Positions 25,689 through 33,338 of a DNA stretch of 62,957 nucleotides are shown here, piece by piece. Location of the stretch: contig JAQGKC010000491.1 in the NCBI GenBank assembly GCA_028290305.1, positions 1 through 62,957 of the forward strand. Direction: 5' to 3'. Made by a program: the position numbers and the translations under genes. The notes below the pieces were generated by a model. The model saw only the letters and a program-made list of their open reading frames with translations. It did not search any database and was not told where the DNA came from. This DNA is from Bradyrhizobium sp. GTDB lineage: Bacteria > Pseudomonadota > Alphaproteobacteria > Rhizobiales > Xanthobacteraceae. Position 1 is the stretch's first letter. Each line of letters starts with the position of its first letter.

Positions 25689-26555
25689 ATGGCACACCCG
25701 TTCGTCGCGCTGCAGCCAGAATACGAGCACGACCTCGCAATCCTGCAGGTCAAACCGTCTGCGGTAGGCGAAGTTGATAGGCTTGCCCGCAAAGGGTTGA
25801 CGGTAAACGCCGTTGCTCAATACATGCGTGTTCAGGAGGCGATTGGGATTCCGATCCCCGTGCAGCATTCCATTTGCACACGAGAATCGAATGCGGATTT
25901 CTCGCGTAGTCCGGCACAGGGCGATCGATGGGACCGCGTTTCAGTTAACGTGCCGCGCGGCATCGGACCGTTCAATTCCTGGTACGACGCCGCAATCTAT
26001 TCGTGGACGAAGGCGGACAAGTTAAACGTTCTCAGCGTGCCCGCATGGTTCATGGCATATGCGATGTGGAAGGATGAAGCCTACAACGGATTTGGATACC
26101 GGTCGCACGGAGTACGCAGCCCATATCTGGTAGGCGGAACAAACCTCCAGCAAATCGGCCGCTATGCCGGCGACAGCAATTGGGTCGAGGAGTGGGACAC
26201 CCAGATCGGGACCGTCCCCGTCATGTTGCGGATGATCGAATTGATGCCGTCGCTGGCGTTCGGCCAGTCCGTTCCATCAGTCGCGGCGCCGTCAATCATC
26301 CCCGCGCCGCAGCCGGTGCCAGCCGGCGTCGGCGGCGCACTCCCCGGCGGCCCGCTGACCGGGACCAAATGGCTCCAGGACTCGCTCAACAAGCTGATGC
26401 TGCCCGACAGCGATCATCTCGTGATCGACGGCAGTTTCGGCCGCTTCACCCGAATGGCGATGCGCGCATTCCAAAAGAGCATCGGCCATACCGAGGACGG
26501 CTTGGTCGACGACCTGACGCTATCCCTCATGGATCAATATCTCGCGAAGCTTTGA
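25689..26555 (+). CDS. Endolysin: lysozyme-like domain plus peptidoglycan-binding domain
   Basis: 288 residues. Residues 55-185 form the catalytic part: CTRESNADF gives the likely catalytic Glu, followed by GDRWDRVSVNVPRGIGPF, NGFGYRSHGVRSPYLVGG and GRYAGDSNW. A Pro-rich linker (about 200-225) leads to a C-terminal PG_binding_1 domain (WLQDSLNKLML, VIDGSFGRFTRMAMRAFQKSIG). No signal peptide, so holin-dependent release is expected. It cleaves glycan strands of the cell wall. Confidence 0.87.
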   Translation: MAHPFVALQPEYEHDLAILQVKPSAVGEVDRLARKGLTVNAVAQYMRVQEAIGIPIPVQHSICTRESNADFSRSPAQGDRWDRVSVNVPRGIGPFNSWYDAAIYSWTKADKLNVLSVPAWFMAYAMWKDEAYNGFGYRSHGVRSPYLVGGTNLQQIGRYAGDSNWVEEWDTQIGTVPVMLRMIELMPSLAFGQSVPSVAAPSIIPAPQPVPAGVGGALPGGPLTGTKWLQDSLNKLMLPDSDHLVIDGSFGRFTRMAMRAFQKSIGHTEDGLVDDLTLSLMDQYLAKL

Positions 26556-26569
26556 AACGGAGACTGCAC

Positions 26570-27322
26570 ATGAAGCGTTTTCTTACCATAGCCTTTCTGA
26601 TCGGGTCTTCGGTTGCTGCCATTGCGGTTCCGTTGCCGCAGTCTCGGCCCGTCGAATTCGCGGCCTTGGTACAGGCCGACCCGCAGTTCAAGTTCCCGGA
26701 TCGCACCATTCCGGTGCAAGCAGTGCCCCAGCCCGTGCCGGCCCCTGTTGCGACCGCGACGCCTGCCCCAGCCCCCACGAGCTCGCAGCCCGTCATCGTG
26801 GCAGCGCCGCCCCCGAATGGGCTGAGCGAAATTCTGACTGCGGTTAACGCTGCATTCCTGGCCCTCATTGCCGGGTTGCTCGGGTTCAAAAAGACCACGC
26901 CGGCAACCCCGGCCACCGGAACCGGGGCACCCGCGACGGACACCGGTTCGGTCGCCAATATCATCACGTCGCTTCTCCACAGCAAAGGCGCCGTCTCCGA
27001 TCCAGCGACCAGGGCGGCAATAGACCAGGCACTGCTCGGGATCATCCAGAGCGGCATTCCCGGTACCGCGCTCACGACGGCTGGCGGAATGATCCCAGGC
27101 GCCGCCCCGATCGTTTCTCTGATCGAGCCGATGGTGCGCAATATGGTCGAGCAGGCCCTACAGGCGCGGATGGGGAGCGCTGGCGCCCCGGCTGCCCCGG
27201 CAGGAACGGCCGCACCAGCGGGCACCGTAGCCGTCCCAGCCGCCCAACTCACCGGCATTCAGGAATTGCTCAAGGAACTGATGGGGCGCATGGCGGCTAA
27301 CTTTCCACCGAAGGCCGCGTGA
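26570..27322 (+). CDS. Exported/membrane protein of the lysis region, Pro/Ala-rich
   Basis: 250 residues from ATG 26570 with an AAACGGAG site. Signal peptide at residues 1-20 (FLTIAFLIGSSVAAIAV), Pro/Ala-rich periplasmic-type linker (50-80), a membrane helix at about 88-105 (AAFLALIAGLLGF), then Gly/Ala/Thr-rich helical regions and IQELLKELMGRM. It lies between endolysin and holin-like gene, so a role in lysis (spanin-like or holin accessory) is possible but unproven. Confidence 0.6.
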   Translation: MKRFLTIAFLIGSSVAAIAVPLPQSRPVEFAALVQADPQFKFPDRTIPVQAVPQPVPAPVATATPAPAPTSSQPVIVAAPPPNGLSEILTAVNAAFLALIAGLLGFKKTTPATPATGTGAPATDTGSVANIITSLLHSKGAVSDPATRAAIDQALLGIIQSGIPGTALTTAGGMIPGAAPIVSLIEPMVRNMVEQALQARMGSAGAPAAPAGTAAPAGTVAVPAAQLTGIQELLKELMGRMAANFPPKAA

Positions 27323-27335
27323 CCGGAGAGCGGAA

Positions 27336-27689
27336 ATGAGCGATCCGGGCGCGGCGACAGACGGGACGGCCAAGCCCGTAAAGGGTTCGCTGACAATCCA
27401 GAACGCGCTTTCGATCATCATCGTGGTAAGCTTCGTCACGCTCATATTCGTGTGGATTTTCTTCCCGCCAGCTGGCGATTCAAACACCTATTCGATGCTC
27501 AACATTCTGATCGGGTTCCTTGGCGCTGCCTTCGGGACCGTGGTGCAGTTTCATCTCGGATCGAGCAAAGGGTCTGAGGATAAGACCGATACAATCAAAC
27601 AGATGGCCGTAAACAGCGTAGCCGGGACCGGAGATGGGTCCATAACTGGCGGGGCTGGCGTCGTTGGGGCGCGACGCGATTCGCGGTGA
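27336..27689 (+). CDS. Holin-like protein with two membrane helices
   Basis: 117 residues. Two hydrophobic segments (SIIIVVSFVTLIFVWIFF, about residues 26-43, and MLNILIGFLGAAFGTVVQF, about 54-72) are followed by a charged tail (SSKGSEDKTDTIKQM). This topology and size suit a class II holin releasing the endolysin. Its place just after the endolysin agrees. Confidence 0.65.
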   Translation: MSDPGAATDGTAKPVKGSLTIQNALSIIIVVSFVTLIFVWIFFPPAGDSNTYSMLNILIGFLGAAFGTVVQFHLGSSKGSEDKTDTIKQMAVNSVAGTGDGSITGGAGVVGARRDSR

Positions 27690-27709
27690 CGCAGGAAAGG
27701 GATATTCGC

Positions 27710-27949
27710 ATGTCAGACAAACGCAAGCGCGGCGCGGAGCGCAAGCCGCCAAAGCCTGCGACCCCGAAAATCAAAGAGGTTGTGCTCGAGCCAGCGCAAG
27801 CCGTGCGCGTCGTCATCCCGCCGGACATCGTTCCGGTGATCGCGCACGACCACGACAGCGGAACATTGGAGATCGTGCCGCTCAAGAAGGAAGCAGCCGC
27901 TGTCAAGCAGCCGTTCAGTATCTTGGAATGGTTCTTCGGCAAGAACTAG
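27710..27949 (+). CDS. Small basic protein, unknown function
   Basis: 79 residues from the ATG at 27710 with AGGAAAGGGA ahead; a GTG at 27686 overlapping the previous stop is a second choice. N-terminus is very basic (SDKRKRGAERKPPKPATPK), the middle is Val/Ile/Pro-rich and the end is hydrophobic (SILEWFFGKN). Lies between the holin-like gene and the lipase. Function unknown. Confidence 0.55.
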   Translation: MSDKRKRGAERKPPKPATPKIKEVVLEPAQAVRVVIPPDIVPVIAHDHDSGTLEIVPLKKEAAAVKQPFSILEWFFGKN

Positions 27950-27961
27950 GACTCCAACATC

Positions 27962-28654
27962 ATGATTTCCGACGCCGATCTTGCCGCGCTTTCCACCGGT
28001 ATCTACGCATATGAAGGGCAAAGGGGCGTAGTCTGGGACCACTTCGACCCAGGCGATGACGGGGATAAGGTCTGCTGGGGCCTGAAGCGGATAGGCGGCG
28101 ACGTGGCGCTTGTCTTACGCGGGTCCGTCACGGCGCTCGATTGGTTGCGCGATGTGACGGCACTTACCAACCCATTTCATCACGACGATATCGGCCCCGT
28201 GCACCCCGGATTCCTGTCGGGGATGCGGACGATCGAGCGCGAGCTGGCTGACTTGATGGACAAGACGGCTCCGCTTTACATCACGGGTCATTCGCTCGGC
28301 GCCGGTCGCGCCGCCATACTCGCTGGACTTCTCACGATCGATGGATGGAAGCCGGCCGCAAGGGTCGTATTCGGAGAGCCCAAACCTGGGTTTGCGCAGC
28401 TCGCTGAACTTATCAGCGCTGTGCCTGGTAGAAGTTACAGAAATGGTGACGACAGGAATCATGATCCCGTTACTGATGTCCCATTTAGCTTCCCACCTGA
28501 ACAATTCGTGCATCCAACTCCCGTCATAAATGTAACCGCTCGCCCGACGCCCGGCCTGTTCGGACTATACGGCATTTTCTCGTGGCATCATATGGCAAGC
28601 TACCAAGAAGCGCTTAACAACAATCCACATCCAGTCGTGCCGATCTCACAATGA
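27962..28654 (+). CDS. Class 3 lipase (alpha/beta hydrolase)
   Basis: 230 residues. The Lipase_3 signature is intact: TGHSLGAGRAAILAG (nucleophile Ser), an acidic residue in NHDPVTDVP, and His in SWHHMASY near the end. LVLRGSVTALDWLRDV also fits the family. No signal peptide is seen, so it would leave the cell through the holin or act on inner-membrane lipids. Placed directly after endolysin and holin, it probably helps breach lipid barriers at lysis. ATGA overlap with the next gene. Confidence 0.85.
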   Translation: MISDADLAALSTGIYAYEGQRGVVWDHFDPGDDGDKVCWGLKRIGGDVALVLRGSVTALDWLRDVTALTNPFHHDDIGPVHPGFLSGMRTIERELADLMDKTAPLYITGHSLGAGRAAILAGLLTIDGWKPAARVVFGEPKPGFAQLAELISAVPGRSYRNGDDRNHDPVTDVPFSFPPEQFVHPTPVINVTARPTPGLFGLYGIFSWHHMASYQEALNNNPHPVVPISQ

Positions 28655-28860
28655 TACGACTCTGCGTCGTCGCGATCATTTTGTTGCTCATTGTCGCGGC
28701 GCAGGCAGCGGAGCCGGTTGAACCTCGATTTACCTGCGCGCAAGTGATCTGGGCCTATCAGAACTATTCCGCGCTGCGCCTCGAGGTATTAGCGATCCTA
28801 TTCGGGATGACGAAAGAAGAACGAGCGTTCGCGAGACGTTGCGTTCGAAAAGACAAATAG
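28651..28860 (+). CDS. Small exported protein
   Basis: 69 residues, coupled to the lipase gene by ATGA. Strong signal peptide (LCVVAIILLLIVAAQAAE), mature part with RFTCAQVIWAYQNYSALRLEVL and a second Cys near the end, like small periplasmic proteins of Rhizobiales. Might be a lipase partner because of coupling; this is only inference. Confidence 0.6.
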   Translation: MIRLCVVAIILLLIVAAQAAEPVEPRFTCAQVIWAYQNYSALRLEVLAILFGMTKEERAFARRCVRKDK

Positions 28861-28868
28861 GGGCCATC

Positions 28869-29576
28869 ATGTACGAGATCGTCGTCATCAACGAATCGAC
28901 CGTCTGCCAGGACGCCGAAGTTCAGGCGATGGTCAAGGCGATTCAAGTTCAGGTCTCGCGCGACTACTCGCCAATCTATGGCATGAATGCGAATGTGAAT
29001 TTTTTGCCGAAGGGGAGTAAGGCGCCGGCTGGGCAATGGGTGATTGCCGTGCTCGATGATTCGACGCAAGCTGATGCACTTGGATTTCACGATCTAACAA
29101 GAGATGGGTTGCCGCTTGGGAAGGTGTTTGCCGCGGCAGATAAGCAGGCAGGGGATAGCGTGAGCGTGACTTTGTCGCACGAAATCGTCGAGTGCATGGC
29201 GGACCCGTGGATAAATTTTACGGCACAAATGAACGACGGAAAATTTTGGGCCGTTGAAATTGGCGACGCGGTGGAGGCCGATGCGCTCGGATATTCAATT
29301 GGCGGCGTGCAAGTCTCAGACTTCGTGCTGCCGAGCTACTTCCAACCAAGCATCAAAACCACCAAGTTTGACTTTATGGGACACCTCAAGGGCTGCTGCC
29401 CCGCGCTGATGCCGGAAGGCTATGCATCGGTATTCGACCCAATCACCGGGAAATGGTCGCAGATCACGGCCGAGTTCGCGACCGTCAAGACTCGGCTCAA
29501 GGCGCGGCCTCCGGTTGGCTCGCGGAGGTTCCGGCGCACGGTGCCGTTGGGCGAGCGGATATTGTCGACGGTCTGA
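28869..29576 (+). CDS. Putative metallohydrolase-like protein with HExxE motif
   Basis: 235 residues from ATG 28869 with AGGGGCC ahead. Residues 103-111 (SHEIVECMA) give an H-E-x-x-E pattern in a helix, following VTL and followed by ADPWINF. Later AVEIGDAVEADALGY supplies further acidic residues and VSDFVLPSYF a strand. The layout resembles a zinc metallopeptidase core but a third ligand cannot be fixed by eye. No signal peptide. It could act on host proteins or be a non-catalytic fold. Confidence 0.55.
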   Translation: MYEIVVINESTVCQDAEVQAMVKAIQVQVSRDYSPIYGMNANVNFLPKGSKAPAGQWVIAVLDDSTQADALGFHDLTRDGLPLGKVFAAADKQAGDSVSVTLSHEIVECMADPWINFTAQMNDGKFWAVEIGDAVEADALGYSIGGVQVSDFVLPSYFQPSIKTTKFDFMGHLKGCCPALMPEGYASVFDPITGKWSQITAEFATVKTRLKARPPVGSRRFRRTVPLGERILSTV

Positions 29577-29737
29577 AGCGCGGACCAAAAGGAACCAAGT
29601 CCATTGACCGGCGGTTTCTTAAAGACCTTCGCACGCTTATGCGCGCGTATTCCGACAAAAGATTCAATTCGACGGTTGCAGACGCTGCGGTCGGTCGGCT
29701 GCGCTTGCTTTTTAAGACGAAAAATCGAAAGGAATAG
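29453..29737 (+). CDS. Possible small basic protein overlapping the previous gene
   Basis: The open frame from 29453 gives 94 residues, but only the last 55 or so (RGPKGTKSIDRRFLKDLRTLMRAY...) look like selected protein, and no clear start lies just before them. It covers the otherwise empty stretch 29577-29744. Either a non-AUG start is used or this is chance coding. Confidence 0.3.
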   Translation: MVADHGRVRDRQDSAQGAASGWLAEVPAHGAVGRADIVDGLKRGPKGTKSIDRRFLKDLRTLMRAYSDKRFNSTVADAAVGRLRLLFKTKNRKE

Positions 29738-29744
29738 GAACCCC

Positions 29745-30008
29745 ATGCCGAAACTCTTCGCGCTTCATGTAACAGGCGTCACCGACCCGTGGAAAGACGC
29801 CCCGCCCTACGAGATCGAACTGCGCGAGATGATTATCGCCACCATGAACCAGAACGAACTCATCCTCGCCAAGTTGGAAAACCGGGCGACCTATTTGACG
29901 CCCGAGGACCAAGCGAAGCTCGATCAGATCTTCAAGACGGCGACGGGCGGGGCGGCAAAGCTCTCTGCGGCAAATCCGGCTCCGGTCCCTCCTCTCGCCA
30001 ACAAGTAA
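29745..30008 (+). CDS. Small protein with DQAKLDxIF motif, unknown function
   Basis: 87 residues from the ATG at 29745 (AAAGGAATAGGAA ahead). Helical region IELREMIIATMNQNELILAKL is followed by LTPEDQAKLDQIFKTA and an Ala/Pro tail. The next gene carries the same motif with a similar tail, so the two may be distant paralogues. Role unknown. Confidence 0.65.
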   Translation: MPKLFALHVTGVTDPWKDAPPYEIELREMIIATMNQNELILAKLENRATYLTPEDQAKLDQIFKTATGGAAKLSAANPAPVPPLANK

Positions 30009-30053
30009 ACCGCTCCGGGCGGAACCCGGTACAACTGAAGGAGAACTATCATC

Positions 30054-30302
30054 ATGGCTACCATCGACGACGATCTCGCTGCCGTCACCGCCGAGGATAC
30101 GGCGGTCGGTTCGGTTATTGCGCTTCTGACTCAGCTCCAGGCGCAGGTTGCTGCGGCACTGAGCACGACCAACATTGCGCCGGCCGATCAGGCCAAGCTC
30201 GATGCCGTGTTCCAGCAATCGAATGCGTCAGCCGCCGCGATTGCCGCCGCGTTGGCCGCGAACGTGCCGCCGGCTCCGCCGGCTCCTGCCGCACGCCGGT
30301 AA
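30054..30302 (+). CDS. Small coiled-coil protein with DQAKLDxVF motif
   Basis: 82 residues with GAAGGAG ahead. A helix (AVTAEDTAVGSVIALLTQLQAQVAAAL) precedes IAPADQAKLDAVFQQS and an Ala/Pro-rich end, as in the preceding gene. Such proteins are frequent next to lysis genes in phages of alphaproteobacteria, from memory. Function unknown. Confidence 0.65.
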   Translation: MATIDDDLAAVTAEDTAVGSVIALLTQLQAQVAAALSTTNIAPADQAKLDAVFQQSNASAAAIAAALAANVPPAPPAPAARR

Positions 30303-30372
30303 GCAAAACAGCGAGCGAATGGCCGGGGCGGCAATGCCCCGGCGGTTTCTAACACCGGAAGAGGAGGCGGCC

Positions 30373-30615
30373 GTGGAAACCATTCTGATCTCGTTTCTAT
30401 ATTTGTGCCTAACTTGCGCATTCATCATCCTGGTAGCATTCGCTGTCGTGTGGATATGCTCGATGTTTGGCGTCGCGATCGACGGCAACGTCTACAAGAT
30501 CGGCAAGGTCATCGTCATGCTGCTGATCCTGATCGCCGTGGTGACATGGATATTCTCGATCTATCCCGTCGTCAGCGGCGGCGGTCTTGGCTACCGTCGT
30601 CCACTCGTGCCATAG
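30373..30615 (+). CDS. Small integral membrane protein (two helices)
   Basis: 80 residues from the GTG at 30373, chosen because GAGGAGG lies 6 bases ahead; ATGs at 30319 and 30334 are in frame but poorly placed. Two membrane segments (FLYLCLTCAFIILVAFAVVWI and VIVMLLILIAVVTWIFSIY) are separated by a short polar loop. First of a run of membrane proteins. Function unknown. Confidence 0.6.
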   Translation: METILISFLYLCLTCAFIILVAFAVVWICSMFGVAIDGNVYKIGKVIVMLLILIAVVTWIFSIYPVVSGGGLGYRRPLVP

Positions 30616-30624
30616 GAACCCGCC

Positions 30625-30783
30625 ATGGGCCTCGTTATTCTCATCATCATAGTGCTCGTCCTGCTCGGCGGCTTCAGCGGAATCGGCGGCGGACCCTTTT
30701 ACGGGACTGGATATGTCGGCGGCGGCGGACTCGGGCTGGTGCTCGTCATCGTGCTCATACTGGTCCTCTTGGGCCATCTGTGA
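30625..30783 (+). CDS. DUF3309-like small membrane protein (52 aa)
   Basis: ATG with TAGGAACC ahead. Two hydrophobic ends (VILIIIVLVLLGGF and LVLVIVLILVLLGHL) flank a Gly/Tyr-rich middle (GGPFYGTGYVGGGGLG). This symmetric design matches DUF3309 proteins, common in Proteobacteria genomes. Very short. No function is established for the family. Confidence 0.65.
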   Translation: MGLVILIIIVLVLLGGFSGIGGGPFYGTGYVGGGGLGLVLVIVLILVLLGHL

Positions 30784-30784
30784 A

Positions 30785-30895
30785 GTGCGCAAGCGCGAGT
30801 TTGTATACGGCGCGACGGCTGTCTTCTCGATGGTTGCGGTCATCTTGGCGTGCGTCCTGCTGATGTATTTCTTTGGCTCTGAGTCGCCGACCTGA
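30785..30895 (+). CDS. Very small single-span membrane protein (36 aa)
   Basis: GTG one base after the previous stop. Basic N-terminus (RKREFVYG) then one membrane helix (FSMVAVILACVLLMYFF) and a short polar end. The spacing suggests coupling with the previous gene. Could be a real micro-protein or chance. Confidence 0.45.
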   Translation: MRKREFVYGATAVFSMVAVILACVLLMYFFGSESPT

Positions 30896-30934
30896 CAGCC
30901 CTCCAACATCGATAGAATAAAAAGAACACCGCAA

Positions 30935-31354
30935 ATGATGGTTTTCCGCAATCGGCAGATCTCGATCATGGTTCTGTTCGCGATTTCTCTTCATCTATGG
31001 TGGGCGATCACCCTCGCGATCGACAGCTCGGCGCTCAGCGTCAATGCGATCGATGCGCTCTATCGGTACATTCATCCGCTGCCTATTCTGATCGCAGTCA
31101 TTACCGGCGCCGCAACAATGGCGCTGATCGGAATATTCACCGAGCTGCCATGGGTGCTGCTTTTCCTGATCCCCCAGCAAGTGCTGCTTATGATGTCTGC
31201 GGCCGGGGCTATCGAGTCCATGTGGCTCGGGCAATTTGCGGATGGTGTACTGCGTCCCCATGCCTTCATTGCAGCCGATCAGTTCTACAGCGTACTTGCC
31301 GCTCTTGGGCACACTATCGCAATTATCGTGCACGCTAGGCGCGTCACCCAATGA
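30935..31354 (+). CDS. Integral membrane protein with about four helices
   Basis: 139 residues. Hydrophobic segments near residues 10-30, 48-68, 70-92 and 118-134 (ISIMVLFAISLHLWW, LPILIAVITGAATMALIGIF, WVLLFLIPQQVLLMM, VLAALGHTIAIIVH). No ribosome site as strong as the neighbours. ATGA overlap with the next gene. It may alter the host envelope or block superinfection; no evidence decides. Confidence 0.65.
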   Translation: MMVFRNRQISIMVLFAISLHLWWAITLAIDSSALSVNAIDALYRYIHPLPILIAVITGAATMALIGIFTELPWVLLFLIPQQVLLMMSAAGAIESMWLGQFADGVLRPHAFIAADQFYSVLAALGHTIAIIVHARRVTQ

Positions 31355-31548
31355 CGCCAGACGAGGAACGGAGATTGCTACGGCTGCTGGAGTTCGACGA
31401 TGCGCTTCGCGAGATTGTGCAAGACAATAAATCCAGCAAAAGGTTTTGGCTGAAAGTCAACATATGGGCGAAGACGCTGGCTACACTCATGGCCGGGGCT
31501 GCTGCGTTAAGATACATGGGTGATTGGTTGAGAGGCGTCCTCAGATGA
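31351..31548 (+). CDS. Small membrane-associated protein (65 aa)
   Basis: Starts with an acidic/basic helix (EERRLLRLLEFDDALREIVQ), then a mildly hydrophobic segment (IWAKTLATLMAGAAALRYMG). ATGA overlaps on both sides join it to its neighbours. It looks like an accessory subunit of the membrane gene group. Function unknown. Confidence 0.6.
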   Translation: MTPDEERRLLRLLEFDDALREIVQDNKSSKRFWLKVNIWAKTLATLMAGAAALRYMGDWLRGVLR

Positions 31549-32030
31549 CCGTCACTGATGCAACTCGTCATCGAGAGTTGCTGCGCACGCGCATAATCTC
31601 AGCGCTTACTGCTGGAATTCTCATTTTTCCACTATGGCTCGTGCTTGATCGAAGTCCGCCCTTTATCGTTGACAACGGTCGCATTGACCCGCCGAATCCG
31701 ATGATGAACAGCTCGATCGTAGTGACGTGGGACATCAAGGCGACGCGCTCATGCCAACCATCGTCCGGGGCGGCCGTAACGCGGACCATTATCGATTCCA
31801 AGGGCATTCGTCACAACTATGCACCGGTACACGCTGTTTACGGGACGCCAGAGCAGCGAGAAGCGGATGAAATACAGCGCCGCATTCCGTTGCCGGAAAA
31901 CATCACCGGGCCGGCTAAATACACGTCAATTGCCTGCTATGCCTGCAATCCACTGCAAGAACTTTGGCCGATCTGCATTCAGATGCCGGAAGTCCCGTTT
32001 GAGATTCAGCCCGCGCGAGACGGGACATGA
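31545..32030 (+). CDS. Membrane-anchored periplasmic protein
   Basis: 161 residues. One N-terminal membrane helix (IISALTAGILIFPLWLVL) and a large exported-type domain rich in Pro and with five Cys (KATRSCQPSS, IACYACNPLQELWPICIQMP), suggesting disulphides outside the cytoplasm. Coupled by ATGA to both neighbours. Not recognised. Confidence 0.6.
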   Translation: MTVTDATRHRELLRTRIISALTAGILIFPLWLVLDRSPPFIVDNGRIDPPNPMMNSSIVVTWDIKATRSCQPSSGAAVTRTIIDSKGIRHNYAPVHAVYGTPEQREADEIQRRIPLPENITGPAKYTSIACYACNPLQELWPICIQMPEVPFEIQPARDGT

Positions 32031-32230
32031 CGGCAGGCGAATGGGTTCTGCTTGTGGGGCTGCTCGCCCATGCCGTGGCATTCTATTTCAGTGTGAGGGG
32101 CATCAACAAAAGGCAGGATGCCGACCACGAACTCTTGGATGGCCGGACGACGCAATTGATTGAAGAGGTGCGCGCGGCTGCCGTCGCCAAGGGGCGCAAG
32201 CAGGGGCGGGATGAAAAGGTGCCCAAATGA
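32027..32230 (+). CDS. Small membrane protein with cytoplasmic charged tail
   Basis: 67 residues: N-terminal helix (WVLLVGLLAHAVAFYFSV) and a charged coiled-coil-like tail (QDADHELLDGRTTQLIEEVRAAAVAKG). The shape is like a shortened inner-membrane spanin, but it is too short to reach the outer membrane. Function not assigned. Confidence 0.6.
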   Translation: MTAGEWVLLVGLLAHAVAFYFSVRGINKRQDADHELLDGRTTQLIEEVRAAAVAKGRKQGRDEKVPK

Positions 32231-32246
32231 CTAGAGGTGGTGCCGC

Positions 32247-32699
32247 ATGATGGAACAGAACCAAGGCGATTGCGCAGGTCTGCAAACCGTGGCGCGGGGA
32301 TTCTTCGTCGGTCTGATAGTGCTCGCCCTGGTAATTGTGGTGACCATCATCGCCGCCGCGACGCTTGGAATTGAGCACGCGCACGCGCGAGATAATGGGC
32401 AGTGGGGCAACTCTCCGGCGGAAGTACGCGCGTGGTTTCAATCCCTGATGCAGCCCGACGCCCCTTCAGTTTCGTGCTGCGGCGAGGCGGACGCATTCGA
32501 GGCCGATACGTTCGAGGTCGCTGGCGACCATTACGTCGCGATCATCACGGACGGCAAGGGCGTCCTCCCCAACGGAACGCGCATCAATGTGCCCAACGCT
32601 AAGATGAAATGGGATGCTGGCAACCCGACCGGGCACGGGATCATCTTCATAGGCGGGGGCGGGTCGCTATACTGCTATGTAGCGCCAAGCGGAGTCTAA
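32247..32699 (+). CDS. Exported conserved protein, last gene of the rightward block
   Basis: 150 residues. A membrane helix (FFVGLIVLALVIVVTIIAAATLG) is followed by an exported domain with WGNSPAEVRAWFQSLMQPD, SCCGEADAFEADTFEVAGDHYVAIITD, LPNGTRINVPNAKMKWDAGNPTGHGIIF. This domain is widespread in Rhizobiales genomes (from memory), supporting the host guess. Two Cys pairs suggest disulphides. A terminator follows. Confidence 0.7.
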   Translation: MMEQNQGDCAGLQTVARGFFVGLIVLALVIVVTIIAAATLGIEHAHARDNGQWGNSPAEVRAWFQSLMQPDAPSVSCCGEADAFEADTFEVAGDHYVAIITDGKGVLPNGTRINVPNAKMKWDAGNPTGHGIIFIGGGGSLYCYVAPSGV

Positions 32700-32781
32700 G
32701 TTTTCCGGCACAAGGGCTGGATACGAGAAGCGGCCTCTGTCCGGGGCCGTGGCGACCGCCGTTCTGGCTGACTCCATCCCT

Positions 32782-33057
32782 TTAACTCCCCGCTGGCCGT
32801 AATTGGCTGGCGGGGTCTTTTTTTGTGAAGACAGACAGTGCGGCCGGCATCTTCGACCCCTTGGCCTGATTGCATGGATAACATGCGGCCACAAGATTTT
32901 TCCTGCGGTCCGTGCCACCCCTTGACCTCGGGATTAAATGATCGGCGGTCAGGGCGTGCTTTCCGCGCCATTGAAGGCGCATGTTGCAATAGTAACAGCG
33001 CCGGAATCCGTTCTTCCAAAGCCACCGCCTGCGCGTCTTCGACCTATCGCCGGCCAT
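32782..33057 (-). CDS. HNH endonuclease (small, classical)
   Basis: 91 residues. A zinc-bound HNH core is intact: CYYCNMRL, then HALTADHLIPRSRGGTDRRKNLVAACYPCN. It is last in the leftward operon. Small HNH nucleases of this kind often assist packaging when near terminase, but here it is distant, so a homing or host-degrading role is more likely. Confidence 0.8.
   Translation of the reverse strand: MAGDRSKTRRRWLWKNGFRRCYYCNMRLQWRGKHALTADHLIPRSRGGTDRRKNLVAACYPCNQAKGSKMPAALSVFTKKDPASQLRPAGS
32788..32824 (+). terminator. Intrinsic terminator between convergent blocks
   Basis: CCCCGC at 32788-32793 pairs with GCGGGG at 32810-32815, followed by TCTTTTTTT. It stops the rightward late transcript just where the leftward operon also ends. 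On the minus strand it overlaps the 3' end of the HNH gene. Confidence 0.75.
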
Positions 33058-33069
33058 CTCACCGTCTCC

Positions 33070-33327
33070 TCAAGCCCCGCTCCGGGGCGGTCGTTGGGTA
33101 TGAGCGTGCCGCTTGCCGACGACCTCGCAGGCGAGTTGATGGCTGGCGGCGTCCATCGGGATCACCCCGTAGTCGATCATCCGATTGCGCCAACCATGCC
33201 AGAAGGCACGGCCGCGGTTCGGCCCAGGCTCCGGGTCGCCGCGCTCGGCTGAGCGATAGCCATCCATGATTTCCGTGTGGTCTAGCGTGTCGAGATCAGC
33301 CTTCGTCCGGACGGGATCGAAGTTCAT
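33070..33327 (-). CDS. Small protein resembling ribosome-modulation-factor folds
   Basis: 85 residues from the ATG at 33327 (AGGAGACGAGGGG ahead). The core DHTEIMDGYRSAERGDPEPGPNRGRAFWHGWRNRMID has the GY(R)-x-G ... P ... WxxGWRxG rhythm of RMF-like proteins in phages. Whether it binds ribosomes is not known. Confidence 0.6.
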   Translation of the reverse strand: MNFDPVRTKADLDTLDHTEIMDGYRSAERGDPEPGPNRGRAFWHGWRNRMIDYGVIPMDAASHQLACEVVGKRHAHTQRPPRSGA

Positions 33328-33338
33328 CCCCTCGTCTC

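Noticed and set aside
26180..26569. Upstream extension of the gene at 26570-27322
   Set aside because: The added 130 residues overlap the endolysin and are Arg-rich; the ATG at 26570 has a ribosome site and a signal peptide.
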